Source: Paenibacillus kobensis NBRC 15729 (GTDB lineage: Bacteria > Bacillota > Bacilli > Paenibacillales > Paenibacillaceae). Taken from it: 39,435 nucleotides of DNA. The stretch is taken from assembly GCF_004000825.1 (NCBI RefSeq), contig NZ_BILZ01000053.1:1-39435 (forward strand). Reading direction: 5' to 3'. The notes beneath the pieces are model-generated. The model did not search any database, was not told where the DNA came from, and was given only the letters and a program-made list of their open reading frames with translations. Below are positions 6,805 through 15,538 of this stretch, one piece after another (the first letter of the stretch is position 1; the number at the start of each line of letters is the position of its first letter). A program made the position numbers and the translations under genes.

Positions 6805-8052
6805 TTAGCTTTTGATTAAGGATGCGGCTCCTAATGTCATGACATGCTGCGGCGGCAAGCCCATCAGCATTCTTCCGTACAGCTCCAGTCCAGTCGATGC
6901 CGTAGTCAGCGCATGATTGGCACCGCCTCTAATGTCCCGGAAGATTTGAGACATGCGGTTGGAGTCGGCTATTCCGCTCCCTCCGCTCTCCGCCATTAGC
7001 ATATCTACGGCTTCCCAGCACAGCATGGCTGCATAGGTCAAATCTGTCTGGAGCTGCGCCATTTCCTTTAGATCGAATGGTTGTATGTGCTGCACGTGAC
7101 GCTCCAGATTGTCGATTGTCCGGCTGATATGGAGATGAGCGGATTCGACCTTCATAGCCGCAAGTCCTACTTTATACTGAATATGACCCACTGCCGCTTG
7201 AGAAGGATGGACCGTCATTGCAATTCCCTTGAGAGGCGCTATTTCCGCAAAATATTCGACTGCCCCTCTTGCGAGTCCGAGAATCGCGCTTATCCCCGTT
7301 GTGATGCTAATAATAAGCTGTGCATAAGGCTTGTATCTGTCACGCCCCTTCAACTCAGCAACAGGCAGCGAACCTCCTGGATTCATCTCTTGGGTGATGA
7401 CGTATTTGTCCGGGATAAACATATTTCTCATTGCTAGACTGTTGCTTGCAGATCCTCTTAAACTCATCGTGTACCAATCGTCAGCTATCGTGACGTCACT
7501 CATCGGAACAACGGCCAGCATCATCTCCATTGACTTGCCTTCTTGCATGGACTTGCCATCCCTCAAGTTCAGCAGAGCATGGGTCGCATGCTTTGATCCT
7601 GAACCGAACCTCCACAGCCCTTCCTCTACCAAATAACCTCCGTCCACTTTCTTTACGACCGCTTTACTTGCCAGCAGGACAGAACAAAAGCGTATCTCCT
7701 CCACCTCGTTATAGATCGAATCTAAGACGTCGGAAGGTAATGACAGCGATGCATTATAGTTGTTTCCATTAATAATTTGAACGACCCACCCGACAGAACC
7801 ATTTCCCTTGGCCATTTCGGAAACAATCTCGACCATCGCACGGATGCTAATATCATGGCCTCCGTACTCTTTCGGCGTGCCAAGCTTAAACAGCCCCGCA
7901 TCCGAAATTTTCTGAATCACCTCATCCGGAATATACCGTTCTTCATCAATGACAGGACCGAACTTCTGCAGGTAGGGGACTAACTCGGCAGCATGGTTTA
8001 GCAATTGCTGTTCTACAGCAGTGAGCTGCCGTTCTGTATTTAAGTTGGCCAT
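6805..8052 (-). CDS. Acyl-CoA dehydrogenase-fold flavin monooxygenase or dehydrogenase
   Basis: 415-residue flavoprotein with the acyl-CoA dehydrogenase fold. The N-terminal helices carry GLFKLGTPKEYGG, the middle beta domain has WRFGSGSKHATHALL, and the C-terminal helical domain has IFRDIRGGANHALTT. The WxFGSG pattern and the C-terminal region are more like the two-component monooxygenases (HsaA, HpaH, DszC, NcnH-type group D enzymes) than like fatty-acyl-CoA dehydrogenases, so it may hydroxylate an aromatic or other small substrate using FMNH2 from a separate reductase. No reductase gene is adjacent. The start at 8052 has AGAGGTGA 7 nt upstream. It is divergent from a TetR regulator that probably represses it. 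Substrate unknown. Confidence 0.8.
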   Translation of the reverse strand: MANLNTERQLTAVEQQLLNHAAELVPYLQKFGPVIDEERYIPDEVIQKISDAGLFKLGTPKEYGGHDISIRAMVEIVSEMAKGNGSVGWVVQIINGNNYNASLSLPSDVLDSIYNEVEEIRFCSVLLASKAVVKKVDGGYLVEEGLWRFGSGSKHATHALLNLRDGKSMQEGKSMEMMLAVVPMSDVTIADDWYTMSLRGSASNSLAMRNMFIPDKYVITQEMNPGGSLPVAELKGRDRYKPYAQLIISITTGISAILGLARGAVEYFAEIAPLKGIAMTVHPSQAAVGHIQYKVGLAAMKVESAHLHISRTIDNLERHVQHIQPFDLKEMAQLQTDLTYAAMLCWEAVDMLMAESGGSGIADSNRMSQIFRDIRGGANHALTTASTGLELYGRMLMGLPPQHVMTLGAASLIKS

Positions 8053-8070
8053 TCATCATTCACCTCTTTA

Positions 8071-8084
8071 TATACAGATGTATA
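8071..8084. promoter_or_regulatory. Candidate TetR operator
   Basis: TATACA-GA-TGTATA is a perfect 6-bp-arm palindrome between the divergent flavoenzyme and TetR genes. A related half, ATGTATACTAAA, recurs at 8116-8127. Position and symmetry fit binding by the TetR protein; not proven. Confidence 0.5.
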
Positions 8085-8187
8085 CTTAAAATGCATTTGT
8101 AGGATAAATGATATAATGTATACTAAACTTCAACAACCGACAAAATCGCAGATATGTCTTGAAACGATACAGAGAGGGGAATCTGTC

Positions 8188-8745
8188 ATGAACGATAAAA
8201 CAACCGAGGACCTTCGGGTCAAAAGAACTCATAAGCTTTTATACAACGCGCTGTTAGAATTAATGGATAAGCACCCGTTCGAGACGATTACGGTGAAGCA
8301 GATCTGTGATCTGGCGATGGTGCATCGAACTACATTCTATACCCACTTCCAGGATAAATTTGATTTACTAACTCGCGCTATGAATCAAATTGCGGAGGAA
8401 GAATTTAAAGGTATGGTCGATGACTCCTTTTCTCCAGCCGATAATTTTAAGGAGTTATTCTCGTTAGCGGTGAAGCACAAGAAATTGTTTTCCCGTCTCT
8501 TAGCTGAAGACAGGGACTCTTTGCGAAATCTGTTGCGAAGAGAGATGGGGGCGGGGATAAGGAACTACCTGGCTAAGCATAATTCAATTAAAGAGAATTC
8601 CATCGACATGCAGATTAAAATTGAAGCTTACATCGGGGCCGTGCTCGGTGTGGTAACTTGGTGGATCGAGAACAACATGCCTATTGAACACGAAGCGTTA
8701 TATACGAAATTGAATATCTTCTCCGAATGGAAATTCGCCGAATAG
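8188..8745 (+). CDS. TetR/AcrR family transcriptional regulator
   Basis: 185 residues. The N-terminal DNA-binding domain is clear: TITVKQICDLAMVHRTTFYTHFQDKFDLL (residues about 35-63) matches the TetR helix-turn-helix consensus. The C-terminal part resembles the TetR_C_33-like domain seen in Firmicute regulators such as YbiH/DhaS relatives. ATG 8188 was chosen because AGAGGGGAA precedes it at good spacing; an upstream in-frame start at 8116 falls in the operator region. It is divergent from the flavin enzyme gene, which it presumably represses until a small ligand binds. The ligand is unknown. Confidence 0.88.
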   Translation: MNDKTTEDLRVKRTHKLLYNALLELMDKHPFETITVKQICDLAMVHRTTFYTHFQDKFDLLTRAMNQIAEEEFKGMVDDSFSPADNFKELFSLAVKHKKLFSRLLAEDRDSLRNLLRREMGAGIRNYLAKHNSIKENSIDMQIKIEAYIGAVLGVVTWWIENNMPIEHEALYTKLNIFSEWKFAE

Positions 8746-8758
8746 CCTCATCTAAAAA

Positions 8759-8813
8759 AGCTGTGCAAGCAACCGTCGGCAGCGGGATCTGCCATAGGAT
8801 TGCTTGCACAGCT
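8759..8813. terminator. Bidirectional terminator between tetR and the zinc-ribbon gene
   Basis: A perfect 14-bp inverted repeat has arms AGCTGTGCAAGCAA (8759-8772) and its complement (8800-8813). A smaller dyad GGCAG...CTGCC sits in the loop. An A-run lies on the left, giving Us on the minus transcript, and a T-rich stretch on the right. It serves both convergent genes. Confidence 0.85.
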
Positions 8814-8816
8814 CTA

Positions 8817-9524
8817 TTATTCCTCGTAAGCAAAACGAGTCGGTTTGTCGCGGTTGATTTGCTCTCGCTCTCGTTCCTCATCACTGCGATCATCATTGCG
8901 GTCATCACTGCGTTCATCACGATGCTCATCATGACGGTCATCCCGGTAGTCATCCCGGCGGCTATCGTCTTCCGCATCATCCAGTTCCGTCTGCAGCTGG
9001 GGATCGAACGCCGCGGATGGAGCAGCTGCCGCTGCATCGGCTGCCGAAGCTTTCGGTTTGCCAAGCTCTAGTCCGCAGTCGGTGCAGTAACGCGCCATCA
9101 GATCATTCTCGGTGTCGCAGTCCGGACAGATGACGCGAATCTCGCCCATCGTCATCTCCGGCTTCGGCTCCTGCTCGGTGAACCGCGTGCCGCAATCCGG
9201 ACAGAACTTGACGTTGATTGCGACGACTTTGCCGCAGGAGCAGCTCTTCTCCAGCTTGACCGCTTTGACCCGGTCTTCGATCGATTCGATCTCCTGCTTC
9301 AGCGTCTTCAACTGCTCGCAGCACGATGCGACAGCTTCCTCCGACTCCGCCGTCTCGCCGGTCAGGTATGCACGGAACATTGCTTCGCCCATTTCGGTAT
9401 ATAACCTGGTCATATCTTTCTCGCGTGAAGATTTCTGGCTGTTGAGACGTGCTATTTCGATCGTCTGCTGCGCCTTGCGCGCTGCGTCGGACGCACCCTG
9501 CTTCATCTTGTCGAATATAGACAT
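8817..9524 (-). CDS. Zinc-ribbon protein with coiled coil and charged tail
   Basis: 235 residues with three visible parts. Residues about 1-95 are helical and probably coiled coil (FDKMKQGASDAARKAQQTIEIARL, then TLKQEIESIEDRVKAVKLEK). Two zinc ribbons follow: CSCGK...CPDCG and CPDC...CTDCG, with all eight cysteines present. The last 60 residues are a low-complexity Ala stretch and then an Asp/Arg/Glu/His-rich tail built of repeated DDR, DER and DDY units. The start ATG 9524 follows GGAGGGG by 9 nt; GTG 9542 is in frame but overlaps that site. Similar Firmicute zinc-ribbon proteins exist without a known role. Binding to nucleic acid or a membrane complex is possible, but I cannot assign a function. 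Confidence 0.8.
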   Translation of the reverse strand: MSIFDKMKQGASDAARKAQQTIEIARLNSQKSSREKDMTRLYTEMGEAMFRAYLTGETAESEEAVASCCEQLKTLKQEIESIEDRVKAVKLEKSCSCGKVVAINVKFCPDCGTRFTEQEPKPEMTMGEIRVICPDCDTENDLMARYCTDCGLELGKPKASAADAAAAAPSAAFDPQLQTELDDAEDDSRRDDYRDDRHDEHRDERSDDRNDDRSDEEREREQINRDKPTRFAYEE

Positions 9525-9656
9525 CGGGCAATTCCCCTCCACTTACCATCAAGCTAGTATGATGGTTCTCATTAACCGCACCGTGCCGCATTTAATCATC
9601 CGATTGCCAGATTTTATCCGCCCAATTGTTCGGTCCAGCATCACAGATGCTGCAAA

Positions 9657-9684
9657 AGCCCGCAAGCATACTTGCCTGCGGGCT
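9657..9684 (-). terminator. Terminator of the ABC-F gene
   Basis: On the minus strand AGCCCGCA and TGCGGGCT (8 bp) close a 12-nt loop and are followed by TTTTGC. It lies 13 bp past the ABC-F stop. Confidence 0.8.
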
Positions 9685-9697
9685 CCTTCATCAGCGA

Positions 9698-11320
9698 TTA
9701 CTCAGCCGGATACATCCGTGCGCGCATCGCTTGAATTTCTGCATTCTCAAGATATTCGTCGTACGACATCATCCGGTCGATCAGACCGTTCGGCGTAATT
9801 TCGAAAATCCGGTTCGCAACCGTCTGTACGAACTGATGGTCATGAGAGGTGAACATCATCGTGCCGTCGAAATCGATCATGCCGTTGTTCAGCGCGGTAA
9901 TCGATTCGAGATCCAAGTGGTTCGTCGGTTCGTCCATAATCAGAACGTTCGAGCCGGAAAGCATCATCTTGGACAGCATACAGCGAACTTTCTCGCCGCC
10001 GGACAGAACGCTTGCTTTCTTCATGCCCTCGTCGCCTGCGAACAGCATGCGGCCGAGGAAGCCGCGAATGAACGTCTCGTCTTGATCTTTCGAATATTGG
10101 CGGAGCCAATCGACGAGAGTCAGATCGACGCCGTCGAAGTAAGCCGAGTTGTCCTTAGGGAAGTACGCTTGCGTCGTCGTAATGCCCCATTGGAACGTGC
10201 CGGCATCCGGCTCCAATTCGCCCATGATGAGCTGGTACAATACCGTCTTCGCCAAGCCGTTCGGACCGACGAGAGCGATTTTGTCGCCTTTGTTGACCGT
10301 GAACGTCAGGTTGTCGATGATTTTCTCGCCGTCGATCGTCTTCGTGAGACCTTCTACGAGCAGCAGCTGTTTGCCTGCTTCGCGCTCTGGCTTGAAGTTG
10401 ATGAACGGATACTTGCGGTTCGAAGGACGAATGTCGTCGAGCGAAATTTTGTCGAGCATCTTCTTACGCGACGTCGCCTGCTTCGATTTCGATTTATTCG
10501 CGCTGAAGCGTTGAATGAACGCTTGCAGTTCCTTGATCTTGTCTTCCTTCTTCTTGTTCTGGTCGCGCTGCAGCGTAAGAGCCAGCTGGCTCGACTCGTA
10601 CCAGAAGTCGTAGTTGCCCACGTACATTTGGATTTTGCCGAAGTCGATGTCCGCGATATGTGTACATACCGTATTCAAGAAGTGACGGTCATGGCTGACT
10701 ACGACTACAGTGCCTTCGAACTTCGCCAGGAAGTTCTCAAGCCAGTGGATCGATTCCATGTCCAAGTGGTTGGTAGGCTCATCGAGCAGCAGAATGTTCG
10801 GGCTGCCGAACAGCGCCTGCGCAAGCAATACGCGAACCTTCTCGTTGCCGCCGAGCTCCTTCATTTGCTTATCGTGGAACTCCGTCGTAATGCCGAGGCC
10901 GTTGAGCATCTCAGCCGCTTCCGACTCTGCTTCCCAACCGTTCATCTCGGCGAATTCCGCTTCCAGCTCGCCTGCGCGAATGCCGTCTGCGTCGGTGAAG
11001 TCCGCTTTCGCGTAGAGAGCATCCTTCTCTTTCATAACGTCATACAGACGTTTATGGCCCATAATGACCGTCTCGAGTACCGCGAACTCATCGTATTCGT
11101 AATGGTTCTGCTTCAGTACAGCCATCCGTTCGCCTGGCGTAATGTGTACGTCGCCCGTGTTGGCTTCGATCTCGCCGGACAAAATTTTCAGGAACGTCGA
11201 TTTGCCCGCGCCGTTCGCGCCGATCAAACCGTAGCAGTTGCCTGGTGTAAATTTAATATTAACATCCTCGAATAACGGACGCTTCCCGTAACGGAGCGAC
11301 ACGCCAGATGTACTTATCAT
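9698..11320 (-). CDS. ykpA: ABC-F family ATPase, YkpA/YbiT type
   Basis: 540-residue soluble protein with two ABC ATPase domains joined by a charged linker (about residues 245-310) and no membrane segment, as in the ribosome-associated ABC-F family. Domain 1 has a normal Walker A (GANGAGKST) and Walker B (ILLLDEPTNHLD), but its signature reads LGGNEKVRV instead of LSGGE. Domain 2 has a good signature (LSGGEKVRC) and Walker B (IMDEPTNHLD), but its P-loop reads GPNGLAKT, with Ala where Gly is usual before the Lys. The overall sequence fits the B. subtilis YkpA subgroup, thought to act on stalled ribosomes. The ribosome site is weak (AGAGG about 14 nt from ATG). It has its own promoter at 11360-11388. 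Confidence 0.87.
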   Translation of the reverse strand: MISTSGVSLRYGKRPLFEDVNIKFTPGNCYGLIGANGAGKSTFLKILSGEIEANTGDVHITPGERMAVLKQNHYEYDEFAVLETVIMGHKRLYDVMKEKDALYAKADFTDADGIRAGELEAEFAEMNGWEAESEAAEMLNGLGITTEFHDKQMKELGGNEKVRVLLAQALFGSPNILLLDEPTNHLDMESIHWLENFLAKFEGTVVVVSHDRHFLNTVCTHIADIDFGKIQMYVGNYDFWYESSQLALTLQRDQNKKKEDKIKELQAFIQRFSANKSKSKQATSRKKMLDKISLDDIRPSNRKYPFINFKPEREAGKQLLLVEGLTKTIDGEKIIDNLTFTVNKGDKIALVGPNGLAKTVLYQLIMGELEPDAGTFQWGITTTQAYFPKDNSAYFDGVDLTLVDWLRQYSKDQDETFIRGFLGRMLFAGDEGMKKASVLSGGEKVRCMLSKMMLSGSNVLIMDEPTNHLDLESITALNNGMIDFDGTMMFTSHDHQFVQTVANRIFEITPNGLIDRMMSYDEYLENAEIQAMRARMYPAE

Positions 11321-11359
11321 GGATTAAATCCCGTCCTCTCAAAACATGTTCATCGCATT

Positions 11360-11388
11360 ATTATATCATAAATGCACTCGTACGTCAT
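11360..11388 (-). promoter_or_regulatory. Predicted promoter of the ABC-F gene
   Basis: On the minus strand ATGACG (11383-11388), a 17-bp spacer and a perfect TATAAT (11360-11365). Confidence 0.6.
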
Positions 11389-11538
11389 AACGTATGCGGA
11401 TGGGATATACTGCTCTTTTGCAAATTTGATATAAAGCTGTCCGCCCGCTCTTTCCCGTTCAATTGGCACAATGCATACAGCACAGCTCCAGCGGTCGGCG
11501 ACAGCTGCGGCTGCTTGACGTGCGGATCGCAAAATAAA

Positions 11539-11572
11539 AAGCTTCCAAACCGATTGATCGGTCTGAAAGCTT
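11539..11572 (-). terminator. Terminator of the Gfo/Idh/MocA gene
   Basis: The long stem AAGCTT...CAGACCGAT / ATCGGT.TG.AAGCTT has two mismatches and is followed on the minus strand by TTTTATTTT. It begins 9 bp past the stop. Confidence 0.85.
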
Positions 11573-11580
11573 CGATATCG

Positions 11581-12660
11581 TTAATCCCAGTTCAACTTCA
11601 CTTCGTTGCCGCTAACGGAGGATTCGTAAATCGCGTCAAGAATCCGGTTGTTCGTATAGCCGGACATCGCGGACGAAACCGGCGTCGTTCCCGTATGAAT
11701 CGCATCGATAAAATGTTTCGCCACAAGCTCGCGGTCATTCACTTCATCGAGCGGTTCGATTGGCTTCGTCACCACTTCATTCTCCACATGCGTAATATAG
11801 GTCGCTTCGTTGCCGACAATCGATACGCCGCCTTCGGTGCCCATAATATGAATGAACGGCTGATCGGTGTAATTCGCCGCATGCGCTGCCCAGCTTACGT
11901 CGAGCGACAACGTCGCACCGTCGTCCAACTTGATGAGCGCCGTCGCCAAGTCTTCAACGTCGTATGAGCCTTCCCAGTTCGGCGTACCCCACGTGCCCGT
12001 GCCGCGTTTATGCGGACCGAACTCCGCATATGTCGTGCCGAACACGGATACCGGCTTCGGACTGCCGATCAAGTGGAGCGACAGATCGAGCATGTGGACG
12101 CCGATGTCGATCAACGGACCGCCGCCCGCCAGCTCTTTGCGGGTAAACCAAGAGCCCCAGCCCGGAATTCCCTTCTTGCGCATCCAGCCTGTCTTCACAT
12201 TATAGATTCGTCCAAGCTCGCCCGCTTCGATCGCAGCTTTGACCGCTCGCGCCAGCCCGGTGAATCGCATTTGCTGCGCGATCATGACCGTTTTGCCTGT
12301 CCGCTGCTGTTCTTGGACGATCTCCATCGCTTTCGATGCGTTGATCGCCATCGGTTTCTCGAGCAGCACATGCTTGCCTGCTTGAAGCGCCGCAATCGTC
12401 AGCGGAGCATGGAATTGATTCGGTACAGCTACTACGATGGCATCCAGCTCCGGATCGGCGATAAGCGCCTCCGGCGACGGGTGCACGATCGGAATGTTAT
12501 GCTCAGCCGCCCGCTGTTCAGCCAGCGGCAAATAAGCATCCGTTACAGCGCGAAGCTCTGCCGCTTCACCAAGCTTGCTCAGTACATCCATATGAATTGC
12601 GCCAATCGCCCCTGCTCCGATAATGCCAAACCGAATACGGGAAGTTGAAGTTGTCGTCAT
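11581..12660 (-). CDS. Gfo/Idh/MocA family oxidoreductase
   Basis: 359-residue NAD(P)-dependent sugar or inositol dehydrogenase. The N-terminal Rossmann fold has GIIGAGAIGAIHM (residues 12-24). The family's EKP motif is in GKHVLLEKPMA, with the catalytic-region Lys. The C-terminal alpha/beta domain has GGGPLIDIGVHMLDL, where Asp and His line the active site. Members oxidise or reduce cyclic sugars such as glucose, inositol and scyllo-inosose; the substrate cannot be read from sequence. The start at 12660 has GGAGG 10 nt upstream. It is a single-gene unit with a good terminator, and no sugar transporter is adjacent. Confidence 0.9.
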   Translation of the reverse strand: MTTTSTSRIRFGIIGAGAIGAIHMDVLSKLGEAAELRAVTDAYLPLAEQRAAEHNIPIVHPSPEALIADPELDAIVVAVPNQFHAPLTIAALQAGKHVLLEKPMAINASKAMEIVQEQQRTGKTVMIAQQMRFTGLARAVKAAIEAGELGRIYNVKTGWMRKKGIPGWGSWFTRKELAGGGPLIDIGVHMLDLSLHLIGSPKPVSVFGTTYAEFGPHKRGTGTWGTPNWEGSYDVEDLATALIKLDDGATLSLDVSWAAHAANYTDQPFIHIMGTEGGVSIVGNEATYITHVENEVVTKPIEPLDEVNDRELVAKHFIDAIHTGTTPVSSAMSGYTNNRILDAIYESSVSGNEVKLNWD

Positions 12661-13090
12661 CGTTGTTAATCCTCCGATTTGTGCCGCCGTGTACGGACAT
12701 AAATATACATCGAGTATATTGTTACGGCATGGCGATTATGAGATTGATTTCATTATAGCGCTGTCATTCCCGGTTAACGATGTGCCGGATTGGCGAAGTC
12801 TTGTCCGAATTTGCTATTGGAGATTGGCTGGCCGAGTCTTGCAAGCTGCTCGCTCTGCCTGTCCCCCGTCGTATAGCAGTCAGGGCGGGGCGGCTAACGG
12901 ATCGCAGCACCCCCTCAGCAGGCTAAGCGGTATGTCCGATTCCAACATACCAGATGAACGGTGTGCGAATCAATTGGGCGGCGGACCCTCGCTCCGGCGC
13001 CATCGAAGCACCAGAGCGATTCGCATCCCGGCGGGATATCGGGTAAACTATTCGTATCATGAATGATCTGTAAGCGGAGGGGAATTGTCT
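12661..13090. other. 430-bp gene-free stretch between divergent genes
   Basis: This holds the upstream regions of the Gfo/Idh/MocA gene (left) and the CvfC-like gene (right). A minus-strand TATAAT near 12755 may serve the left gene. A small dyad GGTATGT...ACATACC lies at 12929-12951. The 147-codon open frame across it (from 12623) has no ribosome site or family resemblance. I see no riboswitch or RNA class that I can name. Confidence 0.5.
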
Positions 13091-14278
13091 ATGAAGCTGT
13101 TATCAATCGAACCGACGCCAAGTCCGAATTCGATGAAATTAAACGTCGACGAAACGCTGCCCCGCGGCTTCCGTCATACTTATTATCCCGCGCAAGCATC
13201 AGATGCGCCGGAGCCGCTTCGACCGCTTCTTGCGATTGAAGGCGTCCGAAGCTTGTTCCGCACAGCCGACTTTATCGCACTGGACCGGCTGCCAAGCGCA
13301 GACTGGCAGCGTATCCTGTCCGAAGCCCGCCGCCTGCTGTCATCAGGCGATGAAGCAGAAGGCGCCGCTTCGTCGGGCGCTGCGCCAGCCGCTGACGGCT
13401 TCGGCGAAGCGCATGTGCTCGTGCAGCAGTACCGCGGCATTCCGATGCAAGTTCGCGTACGAATCGGCGAACGCGAAGTGCGTGCAGCGATGACGCAGCG
13501 GTTCGTTGACGCGGTGCAAGCCGCTGCCGGCGCAACGATGATTCGCGAGCGGAAGCTGGAGGAGTTCGGCGTACGCTACGGAGAGCCGGAAGAAATCGCG
13601 GCCGAAATCGTCCGCGAGCTTGAAGCCGCCTACACGGAAGAGCGGCTCGCCGCTCTCATCCAAGCTTCGCTCGAGCAAGGACCGGAAGCTCCCGTCGACG
13701 CGCCTGTCCGACCGGCTCCACTGTCGGCTGGCGAAGTGTTGGCCGCATTCGGTTCGGCCGATTGGCAATCCCGGTATGCCGCTCTCGACCGGCTGTCCGA
13801 ATCGACGCCCGAAGCGCTCCCGATGCTGCAGCAGGCAATCGGTGACGAGAACGCGTCGATCCGCCGGCTAGCCGTCGTCTATCTCGGCGATCTGCGCAGC
13901 GCGGAAGCGATGCCGCTGTTGTTCGACGCGCTGAAGGACAAGTCCGTATCCGTCCGCCGTACGGCGGGCGACACGCTGTCGGACATTGGCGATCCGGCCG
14001 CAATCGGCCCAATGATCGAAGCGCTGCGCGACAAGAACAAGCTCGTCCGCTGGCGCGCTGCCCGCTTCCTGTACGAAGCAGGCGACGAGAGCGCGCTTGA
14101 ACCTCTGCGGGAAGCGGCCGCCGACCCCGAGTTCGAAATATCGCTTCAAGCCACGATGGCCGTGGAGCGGATCGAACGCGGCGAGGAAGCAGCCGGCTCC
14201 GTCTGGCAGCAGATGACGCAGCGCAACCGCAGCAACTCCAGTTCTGCCGACGACGACGATAGCGGCGAGCGCGCATAA
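13091..14278 (+). CDS. cvfC: CvfC/YpgR-like protein: NifU-like N-terminal domain plus HEAT repeats
   Basis: 395 residues. Residues 1-90 match the scaffold Nfu N-terminal domain (KLLSIEPTPSPNSMKLNVDETLP is typical; DWQRIL near its end). A middle section (about 105-195) fits the domain found in conserved virulence factor C. Residues about 215-355 form HEAT-like repeats (WQSRYAALDRL, ASIRRLAVVYLGDL, VSVRRTAGDTLSDIGD, LVRWRAARFLYEAGD). B. subtilis YpgR and S. aureus CvfC share this order; CvfC affects virulence gene expression, but the biochemical role is unknown. The tail is Asp/Ser-rich. ATG 13091 follows GGAGGGG by 8 nt; the in-frame TTG at 13085 is too close. Confidence 0.85.
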   Translation: MKLLSIEPTPSPNSMKLNVDETLPRGFRHTYYPAQASDAPEPLRPLLAIEGVRSLFRTADFIALDRLPSADWQRILSEARRLLSSGDEAEGAASSGAAPAADGFGEAHVLVQQYRGIPMQVRVRIGEREVRAAMTQRFVDAVQAAAGATMIRERKLEEFGVRYGEPEEIAAEIVRELEAAYTEERLAALIQASLEQGPEAPVDAPVRPAPLSAGEVLAAFGSADWQSRYAALDRLSESTPEALPMLQQAIGDENASIRRLAVVYLGDLRSAEAMPLLFDALKDKSVSVRRTAGDTLSDIGDPAAIGPMIEALRDKNKLVRWRAARFLYEAGDESALEPLREAAADPEFEISLQATMAVERIERGEEAAGSVWQQMTQRNRSNSSSADDDDSGERA

Positions 14279-14281
14279 TCG

Positions 14282-14344
14282 AAAAGGCAGTCCCCATCCG
14301 CATAAACCGGCCATAACGGCCGCTATGCAGGGGACTGCCTTTTT
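14282..14344. terminator. Bidirectional terminator
   Basis: AAAAGGCAGTCCCC (14282-14295) pairs with GGGGACTGCCTTTT (14330-14343). Nested stems GCATA/TATGC and CGGCC/GGCCG lie inside. The A-run and T-run on the two sides serve both convergent genes. Confidence 0.88.
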
Positions 14345-14356
14345 GGTATCATCCGC

Positions 14357-15538
14357 TTACGTTCCAGGCATAAGCCTTATATGCAGAAGCACCGAGCCGT
14401 CGGTTCCATACGGATAGCTTCGAACGGTGTAACCGTCTGGAATGCTCGCCTTGCGGATCGCGGCACGTATATCGTCCGACCAATTCTCCCCGTTCGTATA
14501 CCGGATTTGCAATTCGCTCTTGTTATTACGCGCCATATTCATCAGCCGTTCAGCCAACATGCCGACCGATTGAACGGTCCGGGACGGCGATAGCCAATCC
14601 AATCCGATTGCGGCTTCCAGCTTGGCCCATTCGGCAGCCTGCGTCTTCGAGCCCGCTTCTTTGGCCAACGCTAACGTCTCAGAATAAGCGGTTACCGCCT
14701 TCGGATAGCGCTTCGTCCACTGGTGGTCCCGTTCGATCTGCTTGTCGCTGAGCAAATAATACCGGTAACGGCTCGCTGTTTGTTCCGCGCTTTCCTTCGC
14801 TTCTCCGCCGTTCTCCGCCTGGGCCGGGGGCGCTGCATCGTCCCAAGTCGCATCCAGATGGTACCATTGCCCGTCCAACCTGACGAGATTCCAAGCATGG
14901 TCTCCCGAAGACACCGTTCCTTCCACAATGCGCGATACAAAGCCTGCTTTCGTAAGCATGTTATGCATAAGCAGCGCATAGCCTTGACAGACCGTCTTGC
15001 CCGTAAGAAGAGCTTCGTATGCCGTATAACGGGTTAGAGACGTATCGTATTCAACCCGGTCCACGACCCAGTCATGGATGGCCTTTACTTTCTCATGATC
15101 GTTCATCCCGGCTGTTATGATGGACTGGAGCGCCTGTGTCGTGATCTGATCGACTTGTGCGGTCTGATCTGCAGACTCCCGGTAGTTAACCGTCATCTCG
15201 ACATCCGCCCGCTCTGTTCTTTCTCGGATCGTATAATGGTACGAATCGATAATGTAGGCCGTGTAGTCGTTCGTTGCCGCCGCTTCTGCGAACGCTTGCT
15301 TGAACGTTTGCTCTGCATCCTCATAATCGTACATTGTAAAAGAAAACTTCTGCTCGCGGGCAAGCAGATGCTCCTCAATAACTTCCGGCAGCGACAGCCC
15401 CTTCTGCGCAGCTGCTGCAGCAGGCGATTCCCCCATTCGTTCTCCCGGATGGAGAACTCCTCTTAGAAGCGGCCATGCGCCAAGCAGCCCGAGTGCTGTC
15501 AAGACTAGGATGATCCGTACGTTACGCACCTCATCCAC
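14357..15538 (-). CDS. Transglutaminase-like superfamily protein, membrane-anchored
   Basis: 393 residues with one N-terminal hydrophobic segment (about 8-25), so probably anchored with the rest outside. The central domain carries the papain-like triad of the transglutaminase-like fold: Cys184 in GKTVCQGYALLMHN, His214 in SGDHAWNLV and Asp229 in YHLDATWDD. Bacterial members of this type are usually proteases, peptide-modifying enzymes or cell-wall linked, but the function is not known. The annotated start is GTG 15538 with GAGG 8 nt upstream; a second GTG at 15529, preceded by AGAGGTGG, is equally plausible. A weakly conserved region of about 150 residues follows the catalytic domain. Confidence 0.85.
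   Translation of the reverse strand: MDEVRNVRIILVLTALGLLGAWPLLRGVLHPGERMGESPAAAAAQKGLSLPEVIEEHLLAREQKFSFTMYDYEDAEQTFKQAFAEAAATNDYTAYIIDSYHYTIRERTERADVEMTVNYRESADQTAQVDQITTQALQSIITAGMNDHEKVKAIHDWVVDRVEYDTSLTRYTAYEALLTGKTVCQGYALLMHNMLTKAGFVSRIVEGTVSSGDHAWNLVRLDGQWYHLDATWDDAAPPAQAENGGEAKESAEQTASRYRYYLLSDKQIERDHQWTKRYPKAVTAYSETLALAKEAGSKTQAAEWAKLEAAIGLDWLSPSRTVQSVGMLAERLMNMARNNKSELQIRYTNGENWSDDIRAAIRKASIPDGYTVRSYPYGTDGSVLLHIRLMPGT

Noticed and set aside
9626-11275. 549-codon plus-strand frame opposite the ABC-F gene
   Set aside because: Antisense shadow caused by codon bias in a GC-rich gene; no motif, no ribosome site.
12623-13066. 147-codon plus-strand frame in the gap before the CvfC-like gene
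   Set aside because: Starts inside the opposite gene, has no ribosome site and resembles nothing; composition looks non-coding.
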